In this document: piece after piece, positions 42,556-51,753 of the stretch
How the letters are laid out: each line of letters opens with the position of its first letter
Position numbering within the stretch: position 1 is the first letter of the stretch
From: Fluoribacter dumoffii NY 23
GTDB taxonomy: Bacteria > Pseudomonadota > Gammaproteobacteria > Legionellales > Legionellaceae
Length of the DNA stretch: 64,000 nucleotides
Assembly: GCF_000236165.1 (NCBI RefSeq)
Contig: NZ_CM001373.1
Location: 1,626,777 to 1,690,776 of the forward strand
Direction: 5' to 3'
Made by a program: the position numbers and the translations under genes
The notes under the pieces: generated by a model
Told to the model about the DNA's origin: nothing
Database searches by the model: none
The model's input: only the letters and a program-made list of their open reading frames with translations

Positions 42556-44412
42556 TTAAATACCAATAGATAATTTTTTAACAGCCCTGCCGCCATAATA
42601 CCAATTTACAATTCCGCGGGTATAAGTGATACCTGTGAGCATTGAAGTTATCAACCCTAAAGAGAGGGTTACGGCAAATCCACGTACTGGACCTGTTCCC
42701 ACAGCAAATAAAATAATCGCCACGATTAAGGTAGTTATGTTGGCATCAAGAATAGTAGCAAAGGCTCGCTCATATCCGGCGTAAATTGCGGCCTGAGGTG
42801 ATAACCCATGGCGCAATTCCTCCCGGATACGTTCATATATCAACACGTTGGCATCTACAGCCATACCTACCGTTAATACAATTCCTGCAATACCCGGTAA
42901 GGTTAAGGTTGCATCAATCATAGACAATAAAGCACAGAGCAATACCAAATTAAGCAACAGTGCAATATTGGCGATTAGACCAAAAAATCGGTAATAGACG
43001 AGCATCAGGACTAAAATTAAGCCCATGCCCACCTCTAGAGAAACAATGCCTCGACGGATGTTCTCTTTTCCTAAAGTGGGACCTACTGTACGTTCTTCAA
43101 TGGGATAAATTGCAGCAGGTAAAGCACCAGCTCTGAGCAATAAGGCTAAATTACTTGCTTCTTTATTGTCAGCAAGCCCCGTGATCTGGAAATTATTACC
43201 CAAAGCATTTTGAATTACTGGAGCACTGATAACCCGCTCCTCTCTGTGGGTAATTCTTTTTTCCACTCCATTAACAGTTTGTATGGTATTTTTTGTTTCG
43301 ACATAAACAATCGCCATACGTTTGCCAATATTTTCGCGGGTAACTTTGGTAAACAGGCTTTCCCCGCCACCCCCAAGTTGTATTTGTACTGCAGGAGTTG
43401 CTGATTGCTGATCATAGCTTGAAACAGCTGAAGTAATTGAATCTCCACTCAAGACGACTTGTCGCTTTAACAAAATGGGACGCCCTTCCATCATGAGTAA
43501 CTTGTCATTGACAGGAACAGCCCCTGTTTGTTTGGCAATTTGTGGATCATTATCCTGATCAACCAAATAGAATTGCAGTGTTGCAGTCCCGCCAAGAATT
43601 TGTTTCGCACGAGCCGCATCCTGGATTCCAGGCAAATCAACAGCAACACGGGTTGCTCCTTGCTGTTGTACCACTGCTTCGCCAACCCCCAGTTCATTGA
43701 CCCTATTGCGTAAAATACTCATTGTTTGTTCAATAGTATTTTGGCGCATTTTATTTAATTCGACAGGTGTGATAGAGGCCAATATTCCGTTATCTGTTTT
43801 ACTTTTGACAAAAACAAGATCAGGAATTTTTTCTTTTAAGCCCACAAAGGCATTATTCGTTGATTCGCTATCACGGAAATGTAAATCAATACCTTTATCT
43901 GCTATATAACGAATACCTGTATATCGAATTCCCAGGTCACGTAATTCCTGGCTGATGTTTTTCATGATTCCTTCATAACGACGGCTAATCACGCTATCAA
44001 CATCAACTTCTAATAAAAAGTGTACCCCACCACGGAGATCCAGGCCTTGCTTCATGGGAGCAGCATGAATTGCATCCAACCAATTTGGTGTTGAGGGAGC
44101 CAAATTCAGAGCTACGGTATATTGAGAGCCCAACGCATTTTTTATGTTATCGCGGGCTAATAATTGTGCGTCAGTAGATGAAAAAACAACTTCTACACCT
44201 GAGCTTTGAACGATGATTGCTTTATAAGGTGAATTATCTTTTTTCAAGATACCTTCTACCTGATTCTTTAATTCATCATAATCCACAGGGGTTTCAGATG
44301 AAATCTGCACTACAGGGTTTTCTGTATACAAATTTGGTATAGCGTAAATAAACCCAACCACTGCAATAATGATCAGCATCAGGTTTTTCCATAGAGGATA
44401 TTTATTTTGCAT
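42556..44412 (-). CDS. secD: Protein translocase subunit SecD
   Basis: SecD is the larger subunit of the SecDF motor. The 618-residue sequence starts with one membrane helix (about 9-27), then a periplasmic region of about 420 residues with the hallmark GLDLRGGVHFLLEVD near residue 120. It ends with five further helices. The conserved GMAVDANVLIYERIREE and the last helix region with ILFAVGTGPVRGFAVTLSLG are in place. Length is typical for gammaproteobacteria (E. coli 615). It lies between yajC (20 bp upstream) and secF (12 bp downstream) on the same strand. Confidence 0.97.
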   Translation of the reverse strand: MQNKYPLWKNLMLIIIAVVGFIYAIPNLYTENPVVQISSETPVDYDELKNQVEGILKKDNSPYKAIIVQSSGVEVVFSSTDAQLLARDNIKNALGSQYTVALNLAPSTPNWLDAIHAAPMKQGLDLRGGVHFLLEVDVDSVISRRYEGIMKNISQELRDLGIRYTGIRYIADKGIDLHFRDSESTNNAFVGLKEKIPDLVFVKSKTDNGILASITPVELNKMRQNTIEQTMSILRNRVNELGVGEAVVQQQGATRVAVDLPGIQDAARAKQILGGTATLQFYLVDQDNDPQIAKQTGAVPVNDKLLMMEGRPILLKRQVVLSGDSITSAVSSYDQQSATPAVQIQLGGGGESLFTKVTRENIGKRMAIVYVETKNTIQTVNGVEKRITHREERVISAPVIQNALGNNFQITGLADNKEASNLALLLRAGALPAAIYPIEERTVGPTLGKENIRRGIVSLEVGMGLILVLMLVYYRFFGLIANIALLLNLVLLCALLSMIDATLTLPGIAGIVLTVGMAVDANVLIYERIREELRHGLSPQAAIYAGYERAFATILDANITTLIVAIILFAVGTGPVRGFAVTLSLGLITSMLTGITYTRGIVNWYYGGRAVKKLSIGI

Positions 44413-44432
44413 TTCCGTGTCCCTATGACTTC

Positions 44433-44768
44433 TTAAAGCGATTTTAGAGTGCCTTTGGGCAATACTGCACTTACCGCACCTTTTTGTAAATTAATCTCAA
44501 CACCTTCGGCAAGACTAATCTTGATGTATTGGTCGTCTAAACTAACTACTTTAGCTAAAATACCACCTGAGGTAATGATTTCGTCACCTTTCTTTAAACG
44601 ATTTATTAATTCGCGATGTTCTTTTGCTCTTTTATTTTGGGGTCTGATGAGCATAAAATAAAACAACACGAAAATAGCGGCGATCATAATGAGCGAGAAA
44701 GTTCCATCTGCTTGTGGCGCTGCTGTAGTTTCCGCTGCAGCCAGAGCATCGCTAATAAAAAAACTCAT
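44433..44768 (-). CDS. yajC: Preprotein translocase subunit YajC
   Basis: YajC is a small single-span inner-membrane protein that associates with SecDF. The 111-residue sequence has a short N-terminal segment, one helix (about 25-42, ILFVLFYFMLIRPQ-type ending) and the conserved RPQNKRAKEHRELI followed by GDEIITSGG. It is first in the yajC-secD-secF operon. AAGGAGATA lies just ahead of the ATG as a good ribosome-binding site. In many relatives tgt and queA lie directly upstream; here they are elsewhere (queA at 51754). Confidence 0.97.
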   Translation of the reverse strand: MSFFISDALAAAETTAAPQADGTFSLIMIAAIFVLFYFMLIRPQNKRAKEHRELINRLKKGDEIITSGGILAKVVSLDDQYIKISLAEGVEINLQKGAVSAVLPKGTLKSL

Positions 44769-44978
44769 AATATCTCCTTAAATCTACTATTGATAATCGC
44801 GTGACATCATATAGTGAATTGTGCAGAAGGTAAATGAATCAAAGTGAATTCTAATCAAAAAACCCACGCTGTTGCTCTGGGAAGTATTTATTAATCCTGC
44901 TCATGTTTTCCCATTTTCATTGGAAAGCGGATAAAAATGCATTTGGTTCCGAAGGTGTTTTATTTCCTGACGATGTCG

Positions 44979-46061
44979 TTATGTTTCCACCAAAGCGTGC
45001 AGGCCATTTTGCAAATGATATAACGAACAAAATCCAGCAGCCTTCAATAGTGCAAACGCCTGTCTGCTCCTTTGACCTGACTGACAATAAATAAGGAGGG
45101 GTTGCTGAGGGTCGAGCTCATTAAAACGTTCCGCCAATTCAGATAAGGGGATTAATTTCCCACCCAAATTTTTCTTTTGATGCTCGGCTTCAGTTCTTAC
45201 ATCCAACAATAATATTTGAGGATTTTTTTGCAAAAAGCCGGATAAGGCGGCTGCAGTTACAGCAAAAGAACCCATATCATCGCAACTTTGGGTAAAAACA
45301 TTCCCCTTTTTTTTACCCAAAACACAAAAGGGACACTCCTTGTTTTTAATTAAATTAATCTTTTTTACTTCCAAAGAAAGTAAATCGATACAAAGCAAAC
45401 GATTTAACAATGAAACACCACTTTGGGTAATCCATTTAATGATTTCAGTCGCTTGCAAAATACCCAATAAGCCAGGGAGCGTACCTAACACACCATCACT
45501 CTGGCAACTTATAACAGTATCAGGAATTACTGGAAACAAACAATGCAAACAGGGATTGTCCTTGCCATAAAATAAAGAACAATGTCCTTGGAATTGTTGA
45601 GCACTGGCATAAACATAAGGTTTTTCAAGTCGATAACATACCTCGTGAATTAAGTAGCGCGTGGAAAAATTATCAGAACAATCGGCTATCAGATCATATT
45701 GCATGATAATAGTTTCGGCATTTTCATCATTTAAACGAAACTCATAAGCCTGAACATTGATGTTTGAATTCAAGGCCTGCAATTTCATTCTCGCTGTAGT
45801 TGCTTTCTTATAAAATACATCTTGCTCCTGATAAAGTATTTGTCGATGTAGATTGCCCTCTTCAATTACATCCCCATCAATAATACCTATGGTTCCCACT
45901 CCTGCACCGGCAAGGTAAGGAAGCAGTGTTGCTCCAATTCCCCCGGCACCGATACATAATACTCGCGCTTTTTGCAGTTTTTTCTGGCCGCCAATGCCTA
46001 TTTCCTCCAATTTAATTTGCTGCGTGTAACGTTTTAAAGCATCCGACATATTTATTCTCAT
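44979..46061 (-). CDS. thiF: ThiF-type sulfur-carrier adenylyltransferase with C-terminal rhodanese domain
   Basis: The 360-residue protein activates the C-terminus of ThiS with ATP as the first step of thiazole sulfur transfer. The E1-like domain (about residues 1-250) has the nucleotide loop CIGAGGIGATLLPYLAGAGVG, IDGDVIEEGNLHRQ and zinc cysteines CLHC and CPFC. The C-terminal 100 residues are a rhodanese domain with the active-site loop YCQSGQRS, whose cysteine could carry persulfide sulfur. A fused rhodanese may replace ThiI in sulfur delivery. It overlaps the upstream thiD-thiE fusion by 4 bp (ATGA) and ends the thiamin operon. MoeB-type function in molybdopterin synthesis is the alternative, but context favours ThiF. 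Confidence 0.92.
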   Translation of the reverse strand: MRINMSDALKRYTQQIKLEEIGIGGQKKLQKARVLCIGAGGIGATLLPYLAGAGVGTIGIIDGDVIEEGNLHRQILYQEQDVFYKKATTARMKLQALNSNINVQAYEFRLNDENAETIIMQYDLIADCSDNFSTRYLIHEVCYRLEKPYVYASAQQFQGHCSLFYGKDNPCLHCLFPVIPDTVISCQSDGVLGTLPGLLGILQATEIIKWITQSGVSLLNRLLCIDLLSLEVKKINLIKNKECPFCVLGKKKGNVFTQSCDDMGSFAVTAAALSGFLQKNPQILLLDVRTEAEHQKKNLGGKLIPLSELAERFNELDPQQPLLIYCQSGQRSRQAFALLKAAGFCSLYHLQNGLHALVET

Positions 46062-47350
46062 TTTCCCATTAAACTTAAAAGTTCCAATGTTGCCTGCTGC
46101 GGATCTTCGGCTTTGGTAATAGCAGAAATAAGTGCCACGCCCTGCACACCGGTGGCGGCCACAGCGGGCATTCGTGCCTTATTAATTCCCCCTATTGCCA
46201 CCAAAGGGTAATTTAAAGTACGTTGCCAACGTTGCAGGCGCTCAACACCCTGGGCAGCAAAAGGCATTTCTTTACTGTCTGTTTCAAAAACAGGTCCAAT
46301 GGCAATGTATGAAGGACAGATTGCATGTGCCCGGGCAACTTCATAGTAACAATGAGTACTCACACCTAATAAAAGTCCCTGTTTGCGGATTGCATCCAGA
46401 TCAGCACTATCTAAATCTGATTGTCCCAAATGAACTGCTTCGGCATTCAGCTTTAAGGCCAATTCCCAATAATCATTAATAAATAAAGTGGCACGATATT
46501 TTTTAGCCAAAGCGATACTTCGCTGCATCTCCACTTCCAATGCCGCTGATTTTTCTTTAATTCGCAATTGAATGGTTTTTACACCAAGCTTTAAGAGCAT
46601 TTCCACCCACGCGAATCGATCGACCACAGGATAAAGACCTAGTGGAGGGCACCGCCTAAATGGATGCGGTGCATGGTATAACGGGGTCGAGGAAAGATAG
46701 GGTAAATCTGCTTCATCTTCCGGGAATCCGCCAAAAAATAAACTGCTTTGTGCTTGACGCACTGCTTGATGCACATACATTTTTCCGAGGATCAGTGCAT
46801 CTTCTACGGTGTACCCTTGAGCCAATGCGCCGGTAATCGCAGATGTGAACACAGTACGAAGATCTGGATACCTGGCTTGCGGAACGCTCTTTTGCGATAA
46901 CCAGAAAGAAGTAACGCCGTTTGTCCAATACTCATGCGTCCATGCTCTTCCCAACAGATGCGGCTCACCACAAAGTACAACACTTTTAGCACCCAAGGTT
47001 AATAATTCATGCGCAGCTTCCTCCATCGCATGAGGGGTCGCAATGCTTCGGCTTAAAAGAGATTCGGCCTCCAGGGTATTCAATATAAGAATATCTGCGA
47101 AAAAACGACCGGCGCTTAACAGGTTTGCCTTATCAATATGCTGGAGTGAAGATAAGGTAAAATCTAAAACCACTGGACCAGTGTAGTGTTTCAGAAGGTT
47201 GAGTTCCTCCGGAGAAACCACCCCCTCCATTTTAATCGCATGAGGTTGGCAGGAATAATTGACATGCTGCGGATGAACCTGAAGGTTTAATGCACGCAAA
47301 GTGCATACATCCGCCTCTTTTTCTGTATTGATCCACACAGAAGCACTCAT
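46058..47350 (-). CDS. thiDE: ThiD-ThiE fusion with degenerate ThiD half
   Basis: The C-terminal half (about residues 215-430) is a full thiamin-phosphate synthase: [47 protein letters not shown] and IGGINKARM are all present. It joins HMP-PP to thiazole phosphate. The N-terminal 210 residues are ThiD-like (HMP-P kinase), from VVLDFTLSS and [10 protein letters not shown] on, but begin inside the fold. The first 60 residues with the GGAG substrate loop are absent. The catalytic GTGC reads RTVF, followed by the matching [11 protein letters not shown]. This half is probably inactive or regulatory. The start is ATG 47350, which overlaps the thiG stop by 4 bp and follows CAGGAGGT; the open frame extends slightly upstream. 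Confidence 0.9.
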   Translation of the reverse strand: MSASVWINTEKEADVCTLRALNLQVHPQHVNYSCQPHAIKMEGVVSPEELNLLKHYTGPVVLDFTLSSLQHIDKANLLSAGRFFADILILNTLEAESLLSRSIATPHAMEEAAHELLTLGAKSVVLCGEPHLLGRAWTHEYWTNGVTSFWLSQKSVPQARYPDLRTVFTSAITGALAQGYTVEDALILGKMYVHQAVRQAQSSLFFGGFPEDEADLPYLSSTPLYHAPHPFRRCPPLGLYPVVDRFAWVEMLLKLGVKTIQLRIKEKSAALEVEMQRSIALAKKYRATLFINDYWELALKLNAEAVHLGQSDLDSADLDAIRKQGLLLGVSTHCYYEVARAHAICPSYIAIGPVFETDSKEMPFAAQGVERLQRWQRTLNYPLVAIGGINKARMPAVAATGVQGVALISAITKAEDPQQATLELLSLMGK

Positions 47351-48132
47351 ATTACCTCCTGCTGCCAAAAAGGTGTATCAATCAAAGGGGTACAAGATTG
47401 GGCTGCAATTCGTTCCGCCATAAGACCTGCCTCAAAAGCACCCCGCCCAGCAGCGACTGCATGAGAAAAAGCTTCGGCCATTGCGACAGGATGGATTGCT
47501 GAAGCCACTGCACTGTTCAGTAAAACCGCATCAAACCCTAATTCCAAAATACGGGTAGCATCCGAAGGCTTGCCAATCCCTGCATCCACAATCAGCGTTA
47601 TATCGGGCAATCTTTGCCGCAGAGTCCCCAAAGCAAAAGGATTAAGTAATCCTTTTCCTGAACCAATAGGTGCGGCCCAGGGCATTAATATTCTACAACC
47701 ACAATCAACCAGCCGCTGGCATAAAACAAGATCCTCGGTACAATAAGGAAAAACCTCAAACCCGCGTTTTACTAATTCGCTCGCCGCATATACCAATTCA
47801 AAGGGATCAGGCTGCAAACTGAAGTCATCGCCAATCACCTCCAGCTTTATCCAGGAAGTGTGGAAAAGTTCGCGGGCCATTTCAGCTGTAGTAATTGCAG
47901 TTTGCGCATCACGACATCCAGCAGTATTGGGTAGTAAGCTGCAATTTAAAGACTGGATGGTTTGCCAAAACAATTCGCTCCCTCCCCCCCTTGATATTTG
48001 TCGCTTCAGGGACACAGTGATCACCTCTGTTTTCGAGGCCCGCACTGCATCGGCCATAACTTCAAGCGAGGGATAACCCGCTGTTCCTAAAAGCAGGCGG
48101 CTTGTCAGGGGTTTGTCTGCTAAATGCCACAT
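47347..48132 (-). CDS. thiG: Thiazole synthase ThiG
   Basis: ThiG forms the thiamin thiazole ring from deoxyxylulose phosphate, dehydroglycine and ThiS-thiocarboxylate. The 261-residue TIM barrel has the typical opening [48 protein letters not shown] and [11 protein letters not shown]. The Schiff-base lysine is that of IKLEV. Length is normal. It follows thiS by 2 bp and overlaps the next gene by 4 bp. Its dehydroglycine is expected to come from the ThiO encoded two genes upstream, which is the aerobic version of the pathway. Confidence 0.97.
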   Translation of the reverse strand: MWHLADKPLTSRLLLGTAGYPSLEVMADAVRASKTEVITVSLKRQISRGGGSELFWQTIQSLNCSLLPNTAGCRDAQTAITTAEMARELFHTSWIKLEVIGDDFSLQPDPFELVYAASELVKRGFEVFPYCTEDLVLCQRLVDCGCRILMPWAAPIGSGKGLLNPFALGTLRQRLPDITLIVDAGIGKPSDATRILELGFDAVLLNSAVASAIHPVAMAEAFSHAVAAGRGAFEAGLMAERIAAQSCTPLIDTPFWQQEVI

Positions 48133-48134
48133 AC

Positions 48135-48335
48135 CTACCCTCCTTGCATCGGCACTATCAGATCAATACGATCCCCTTCGCGCAAGATAGTGTTGGCATA
48201 CATGAATTTGGGAACAAATTCATTATTTATAGCAATGGCCACATGTGCGCCTACCGCTTTTCTTTGCTCAATAAATTGTTGCAAGGTAGAGGACGCCTCT
48301 ATGGTTAAGCGGGTGTCATTCAGGTAAATAATCAT
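48135..48335 (-). CDS. thiS: Sulfur carrier protein ThiS
   Basis: ThiS carries the sulfur for the thiazole ring as a C-terminal thiocarboxylate. The 66-residue sequence has the ubiquitin-like pattern starting [38 protein letters not shown], and ends in the required Gly-Gly. The start ATG (48335-48333) overlaps the thiO stop by one base (TAATG). A slightly longer frame upstream is not needed. It is adenylated by the ThiF at 44979 and used by ThiG next to it. Confidence 0.95.
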   Translation of the reverse strand: MIIYLNDTRLTIEASSTLQQFIEQRKAVGAHVAIAINNEFVPKFMYANTILREGDRIDLIVPMQGG

Positions 48336-49396
48336 TAATAAGCCTCCCAAAGCTCAGGATAACAGACATCTTTTTGATTGCTCTTCAATCCTCGTAAAAC
48401 TTCCTCTGCCAAAGCAGGTGCAATTAAATAACCATGGCGATAAAGTCCATTCACCGCAATAAATTGTTTTGCAAATTTTATCCGCGGCTGATGGTGTATC
48501 AAAGTCGGCCGACAGTGTGTCACTGTTTTAATAATCCGTGCTTCTGCAAAACCTCGATGTACATAATACGCGGCAGTTAATAATTCCAGCGTGGTCCGTA
48601 CTGAAATTGGACTTAAATCTTCTGTTTCCAACTCGCTGGCACCGATAAGATAATAAGATCCAGGTCGAGGAGCTATATAAATAGAATATCTTGGATGCAG
48701 GAACCTTATGGGTCTTCGTATTCGTACCTCAGGCGCATGCAGCCAAATCAGTTCCCCCCGAAGCCCACGCAGATTGGTAAATGTATTTTTGGCCCCCATA
48801 CCGCGACAATCAAAAACAAAATCAAAAGCACAGGACCCTTTTCCAGTTTCGACTTTTCCTGAATGGATATTGGAAACAAAGGTTTGGCCCCGCCAAATAA
48901 CACCTTGCTGGCAAAGTTGTTTTTTTAGGGCCAACAACAGTGCCTGGTTATCAATTTGTCCTTCTTTAGGAAAATAATATCCTGTTTTAAATTGGTTCAA
49001 TTCCGGTTCCAGTTGACTCAAAACATCCTGACTAATCAATCGATAACATGAGTCGCTTAATTTATTTGTTATTCGGGTACTGAAGTGCTGCCACTCTGCC
49101 TTGTCTTGCGGATGATGAACCACCAGAGAACCTTTTTGGCGGAAATATACAGGTTCAGCCAATTGATTTAAAATGGACTGCCATAATCCGTCTACCGACT
49201 CCAAGCCTAATGTAAAAATGACGTGCTCTGCTTTATCCAGCTCAGAAAAAGGGGACAACAAACCTGCGGCTGCATAACTGCAATTATCAAAAGAGTTTGC
49301 CGCTTCAAATAAAGTCACCTGCCAACCTTCATTGTGTAAACGTAAAGCCAACAAACATCCCATAATTCCAGCGCCGACAACAGCTGCATTTTTCAT
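48335..49396 (-). CDS. thiO: Glycine oxidase ThiO
   Basis: ThiO is an FAD enzyme that oxidises glycine to dehydroglycine for ThiG. The 353-residue sequence starts with the dinucleotide-binding motif VVGAGIMGCLLALRLHNEGW and ends with the second flavin motif containing VNGLYRHGYLIAPALAE. The middle has PRPGSYYLIGASE. ATG at 49396 follows GAGGAG by 11 bp and is preferred over GTG at 49408. Length is typical. It lies 133 bp downstream of the thi5-like gene. That gap contains inverted short motifs (GGTAC, AGCGC) that may form structure but no clear riboswitch. Confidence 0.93.
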   Translation of the reverse strand: MKNAAVVGAGIMGCLLALRLHNEGWQVTLFEAANSFDNCSYAAAGLLSPFSELDKAEHVIFTLGLESVDGLWQSILNQLAEPVYFRQKGSLVVHHPQDKAEWQHFSTRITNKLSDSCYRLISQDVLSQLEPELNQFKTGYYFPKEGQIDNQALLLALKKQLCQQGVIWRGQTFVSNIHSGKVETGKGSCAFDFVFDCRGMGAKNTFTNLRGLRGELIWLHAPEVRIRRPIRFLHPRYSIYIAPRPGSYYLIGASELETEDLSPISVRTTLELLTAAYYVHRGFAEARIIKTVTHCRPTLIHHQPRIKFAKQFIAVNGLYRHGYLIAPALAEEVLRGLKSNQKDVCYPELWEAY

Positions 49397-49529
49397 TAAA
49401 TCAATCACTCCTCAATAATGGGGGATGGTATATGCTTCTCGCATTTTTATTCAGGTACAGCGCTGAGAGGCTCGTTCACAGAAAAGTCCTCCCAGTACCG
49501 GCGCTAAAAGAATTATGCCCAATTAATTG

Positions 49530-50474
49530 TTATACACTGACACAACAGGCAATGGGCTCTAGATCAGAATGCGGCATTTTGGGCAGTAGCTCATTGGTGT
49601 AGCAAGCATTTACAGCAAAAGACTCATCAATAATTCCCAAATGTTTACCAAAGCTGCCCACTTTATTCCAGTCACGTTCCACATTTAAAAGATTTCGTGA
49701 AAAAAATGGCAAACTACGAATAAAAATGGTGTGATACATTTGAGTGCGCAATTGGGGTTTAGCCTGGCGTAACAAGTCATAGGCTTCCTCAGGATTTTCG
49801 GTAGTAAAGGCGGCACCTCGTTGTGTCGCTTTGAGGAATCCTTTAATTGTTTCAGGTTTTTTTAACATGCGTTCTGGAACAATAAATTGAATGGAGCAAA
49901 AGCAGCAACACCCAAGGCCTGCCAATTGATCCAGACGCAAAAATACTGTTTCATCCCGTAAGTATTCAAGCTCTACTTTTTGAAAGTTAATGAAACCTAT
50001 ACCCGTATCAATGAGATCACGGCAAATCGCATCGGTAACATTCATACCAATACGGACTGTTTCATAACTTTCAGGATCAATACCCGCTAACTTTGCCAAA
50101 TTGTCAATGATGATTTTGCCAAACTCACCTATGTACCCTACTCGTTTCCCAACAATATCTTTAAACGAAGTAATGCCACTGGATTTAAGTGCAATAAGCC
50201 CTGTAGGAGGCTCATCCAGCAAAGTCCCAATGGAGGTGACCGGATAACCTTTTGCACGGGCTGCCAAAGTGTGGATCATTGCCTTAACACCAAAATCTAC
50301 ATGGCCCATGCCTACAATTTCAGTCACATCACTGGGATCGCTAGGCTCCAGAATCGCAAGTTTTATTCCCTCTTGCTGATAATACCCTAGTGAATGAGCA
50401 ACAAAAATTGGAGTGTGATAAGGATTTGCGTACCAGTTGAGTAACAAAGTTGTTCTTGTAGATAACGCGCTCAT
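49530..50474 (-). CDS. thi5: Thi5-type HMP-P synthase
   Basis: The product is a close relative of yeast Thi5p, which makes the thiamin pyrimidine HMP-P from pyridoxal phosphate and its own histidine in one turnover. Conserved landmarks are NWYANPYHTPIF near residue 13, VKAMIHT with K64 (PLP lysine) and H68 (donor histidine), GEFGKIIID, RIGMNV, and the iron-binding CCCFC at 189-193. The 314 residues lack a signal peptide, so it is cytoplasmic and not a transporter binding protein despite the shared fold. A TPP riboswitch lies upstream, and thiO-thiS-thiG follow. No thiC is present here. It should supply the pyrimidine moiety. Database names such as ABC-transporter binding protein would be misleading. 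Confidence 0.92.
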   Translation of the reverse strand: MSALSTRTTLLLNWYANPYHTPIFVAHSLGYYQQEGIKLAILEPSDPSDVTEIVGMGHVDFGVKAMIHTLAARAKGYPVTSIGTLLDEPPTGLIALKSSGITSFKDIVGKRVGYIGEFGKIIIDNLAKLAGIDPESYETVRIGMNVTDAICRDLIDTGIGFINFQKVELEYLRDETVFLRLDQLAGLGCCCFCSIQFIVPERMLKKPETIKGFLKATQRGAAFTTENPEEAYDLLRQAKPQLRTQMYHTIFIRSLPFFSRNLLNVERDWNKVGSFGKHLGIIDESFAVNACYTNELLPKMPHSDLEPIACCVSV

Positions 50475-50642
50475 GCCATTGCTCCTTGTATAAATTATAA
50501 AAAATGAGTATGGCTAAGATATCGCGTAAAGACTTAATTAAAGAAATTGAACCCATTAAGAACTATGTTGGTTAACCCTTAAAACACCCAAGTAGCTGGG
50601 CAGGTGAATTTAAAAGTTAGCGATTCTATAATGAAATTTCGA

Positions 50643-50725
50643 TTTTAAGGCGTTCTTACGCTGGTATGAACCAGATCAAGTTCAACGGGTATTTCTCAGA
50701 CGTTTATCACGACACCCCGCGCCAT
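50643..50725 (-). promoter_or_regulatory. TPP riboswitch (THI element)
   Basis: On the minus strand the sequence runs GGGGTG, then CTGAGA and TACCCGT, then GAACTTGATCTGG, and CATACCAGCGTA, in the order and spacing of the TPP aptamer. CTGAGA is the thi-box pyrimidine-sensing loop, and the GATCTGG...CCAG segment closes the P4/P5 helices. It lies about 170 nt ahead of the thi5-like gene. It should switch the whole thiamin operon off when TPP is plentiful. The downstream expression platform was not resolved. Confidence 0.95.
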
Positions 50726-50849
50726 AATTTGCCATAATGCTATCCGTTCTCGTAAAAACTGTCAAATGCAAGTTTGCAAAGGCGAGATAAGAATTTTCCT
50801 CATGGCACAAGGATAAGCGTTTCAATGGATAAGAAGCTGCGTGCCGCCC

Positions 50850-50879
50850 CTCCTGAACCCTTTTTTCCTTTCAGGAGGT
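50850..50879. terminator. Hairpin after the TGT-like gene
   Basis: CCTCCTGAA (50850-50858) and TTCAGGAGG (50871-50879) form a 9-bp perfect stem around a T-rich loop. It lies 26 bp beyond the stop of the minus-strand gene at 50905. No T run follows on the minus strand, so it may be a processing or weak termination site. Confidence 0.5.
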
Positions 50880-50904
50880 GGATATTTTAAGAGGGCTAAG
50901 AAAA

Positions 50905-51738
50905 TCAAGAAGAAGGTTTGGAATTTTGCACATAATAAACATTATGTTGAATCAAAAACCGCTGACAAAGCAAGGGAGTATGTTGTAATAAATGATGTAA
51001 GTAAGCACGGGTAAATTGTTGCGAACAGGTAGGACAGACACAATCTGCATCAATTAATTCAAATTGCATCTGGGTTTTAGAATCTGTTAGATCCACATCT
51101 CCAGCATGGCTGTATACTTTACCTTGCATGGCAGCTTGCGCGGGTTCATCAGTTTCAATAAATCCTATACCTTTATTACCTAAACGCCATACTAATTCAG
51201 CGTCAAAACAGCCGGTGACATACCGTGGTAAATGAGACCAGCGTTCTAATTGCTCCCAGTCCACCTCATCCAATACATTAAAATAAACCCCATGAGGTTG
51301 ACTCAGCTGCTGATTTTTCAGTTCCTGGGCATGCAGAAATGGAATAATTTCATCATTCCAATTGTCCCAAATTTCAGGAAAATTCTGCAGGATATTAGCA
51401 GGTAAAATGACTGCAGCAGGCTTTAAATGTTGGACAAGGTGGATTAAATCCTTGGAAGTAAATTTTATTATGGAACCATCGTAAGGGGATTTAAGTACGT
51501 AAACTCCTTCCTTATTTGACCTAAGCGATAAGGCATTAAGTACCGTTATTCCAGGGCAAACCAGATAATGAGATAAATCATCGATGCTTTTGAGTAATTC
51601 CTGGCCCGGCTTATATAATAATTGTTCCAGAGAATAAGAGGCTGCTGTTACTTTTGCTTCTTGCCAATTTGCTGTTGTAAGACACAAACCTGCTTCCGAG
51701 GTTAAAACAGGTATAAAATTCTGTACTGCCGTCAACAT
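50905..51738 (-). CDS. Degenerate tRNA-guanine transglycosylase paralogue
   Basis: This 277-residue protein resembles TGT, the enzyme that inserts queuine precursors into tRNA, but is shortened. SPYDGSIIKFTSKDLI and the C-terminal zinc site with C233, C235, C238 and H265 (CVCPTC ... QHN), joined by FTRAYLHHLL, are clear TGT signatures. The first substrate loop DSGGFQ and the RNA-binding catalytic region are not found, and length is about 100 residues below normal (about 375). It therefore looks like a non-catalytic partner, comparable to eukaryotic QTRT2, or a decaying copy. It lies 15 bp downstream of queA, the next enzyme of the queuosine pathway, in the position usually held by tgt. A full tgt must lie elsewhere if Q is made. 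Confidence 0.78.
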   Translation of the reverse strand: MLTAVQNFIPVLTSEAGLCLTTANWQEAKVTAASYSLEQLLYKPGQELLKSIDDLSHYLVCPGITVLNALSLRSNKEGVYVLKSPYDGSIIKFTSKDLIHLVQHLKPAAVILPANILQNFPEIWDNWNDEIIPFLHAQELKNQQLSQPHGVYFNVLDEVDWEQLERWSHLPRYVTGCFDAELVWRLGNKGIGFIETDEPAQAAMQGKVYSHAGDVDLTDSKTQMQFELIDADCVCPTCSQQFTRAYLHHLLQHTPLLCQRFLIQHNVYYVQNSKPSS

Positions 51739-51753
51739 TTTTCATCTCCTGAT

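Noticed and set aside
44903-45094. Short plus-strand frame overlapping the end of thiF
   Set aside because: It lies largely opposite thiF and lacks coding signals; a shadow of the real gene.
49530-50474. Reading the gene as an ABC-transporter substrate-binding protein
   Set aside because: It has no signal peptide or lipobox and keeps K64, H68 and CCCFC of Thi5-type synthases.
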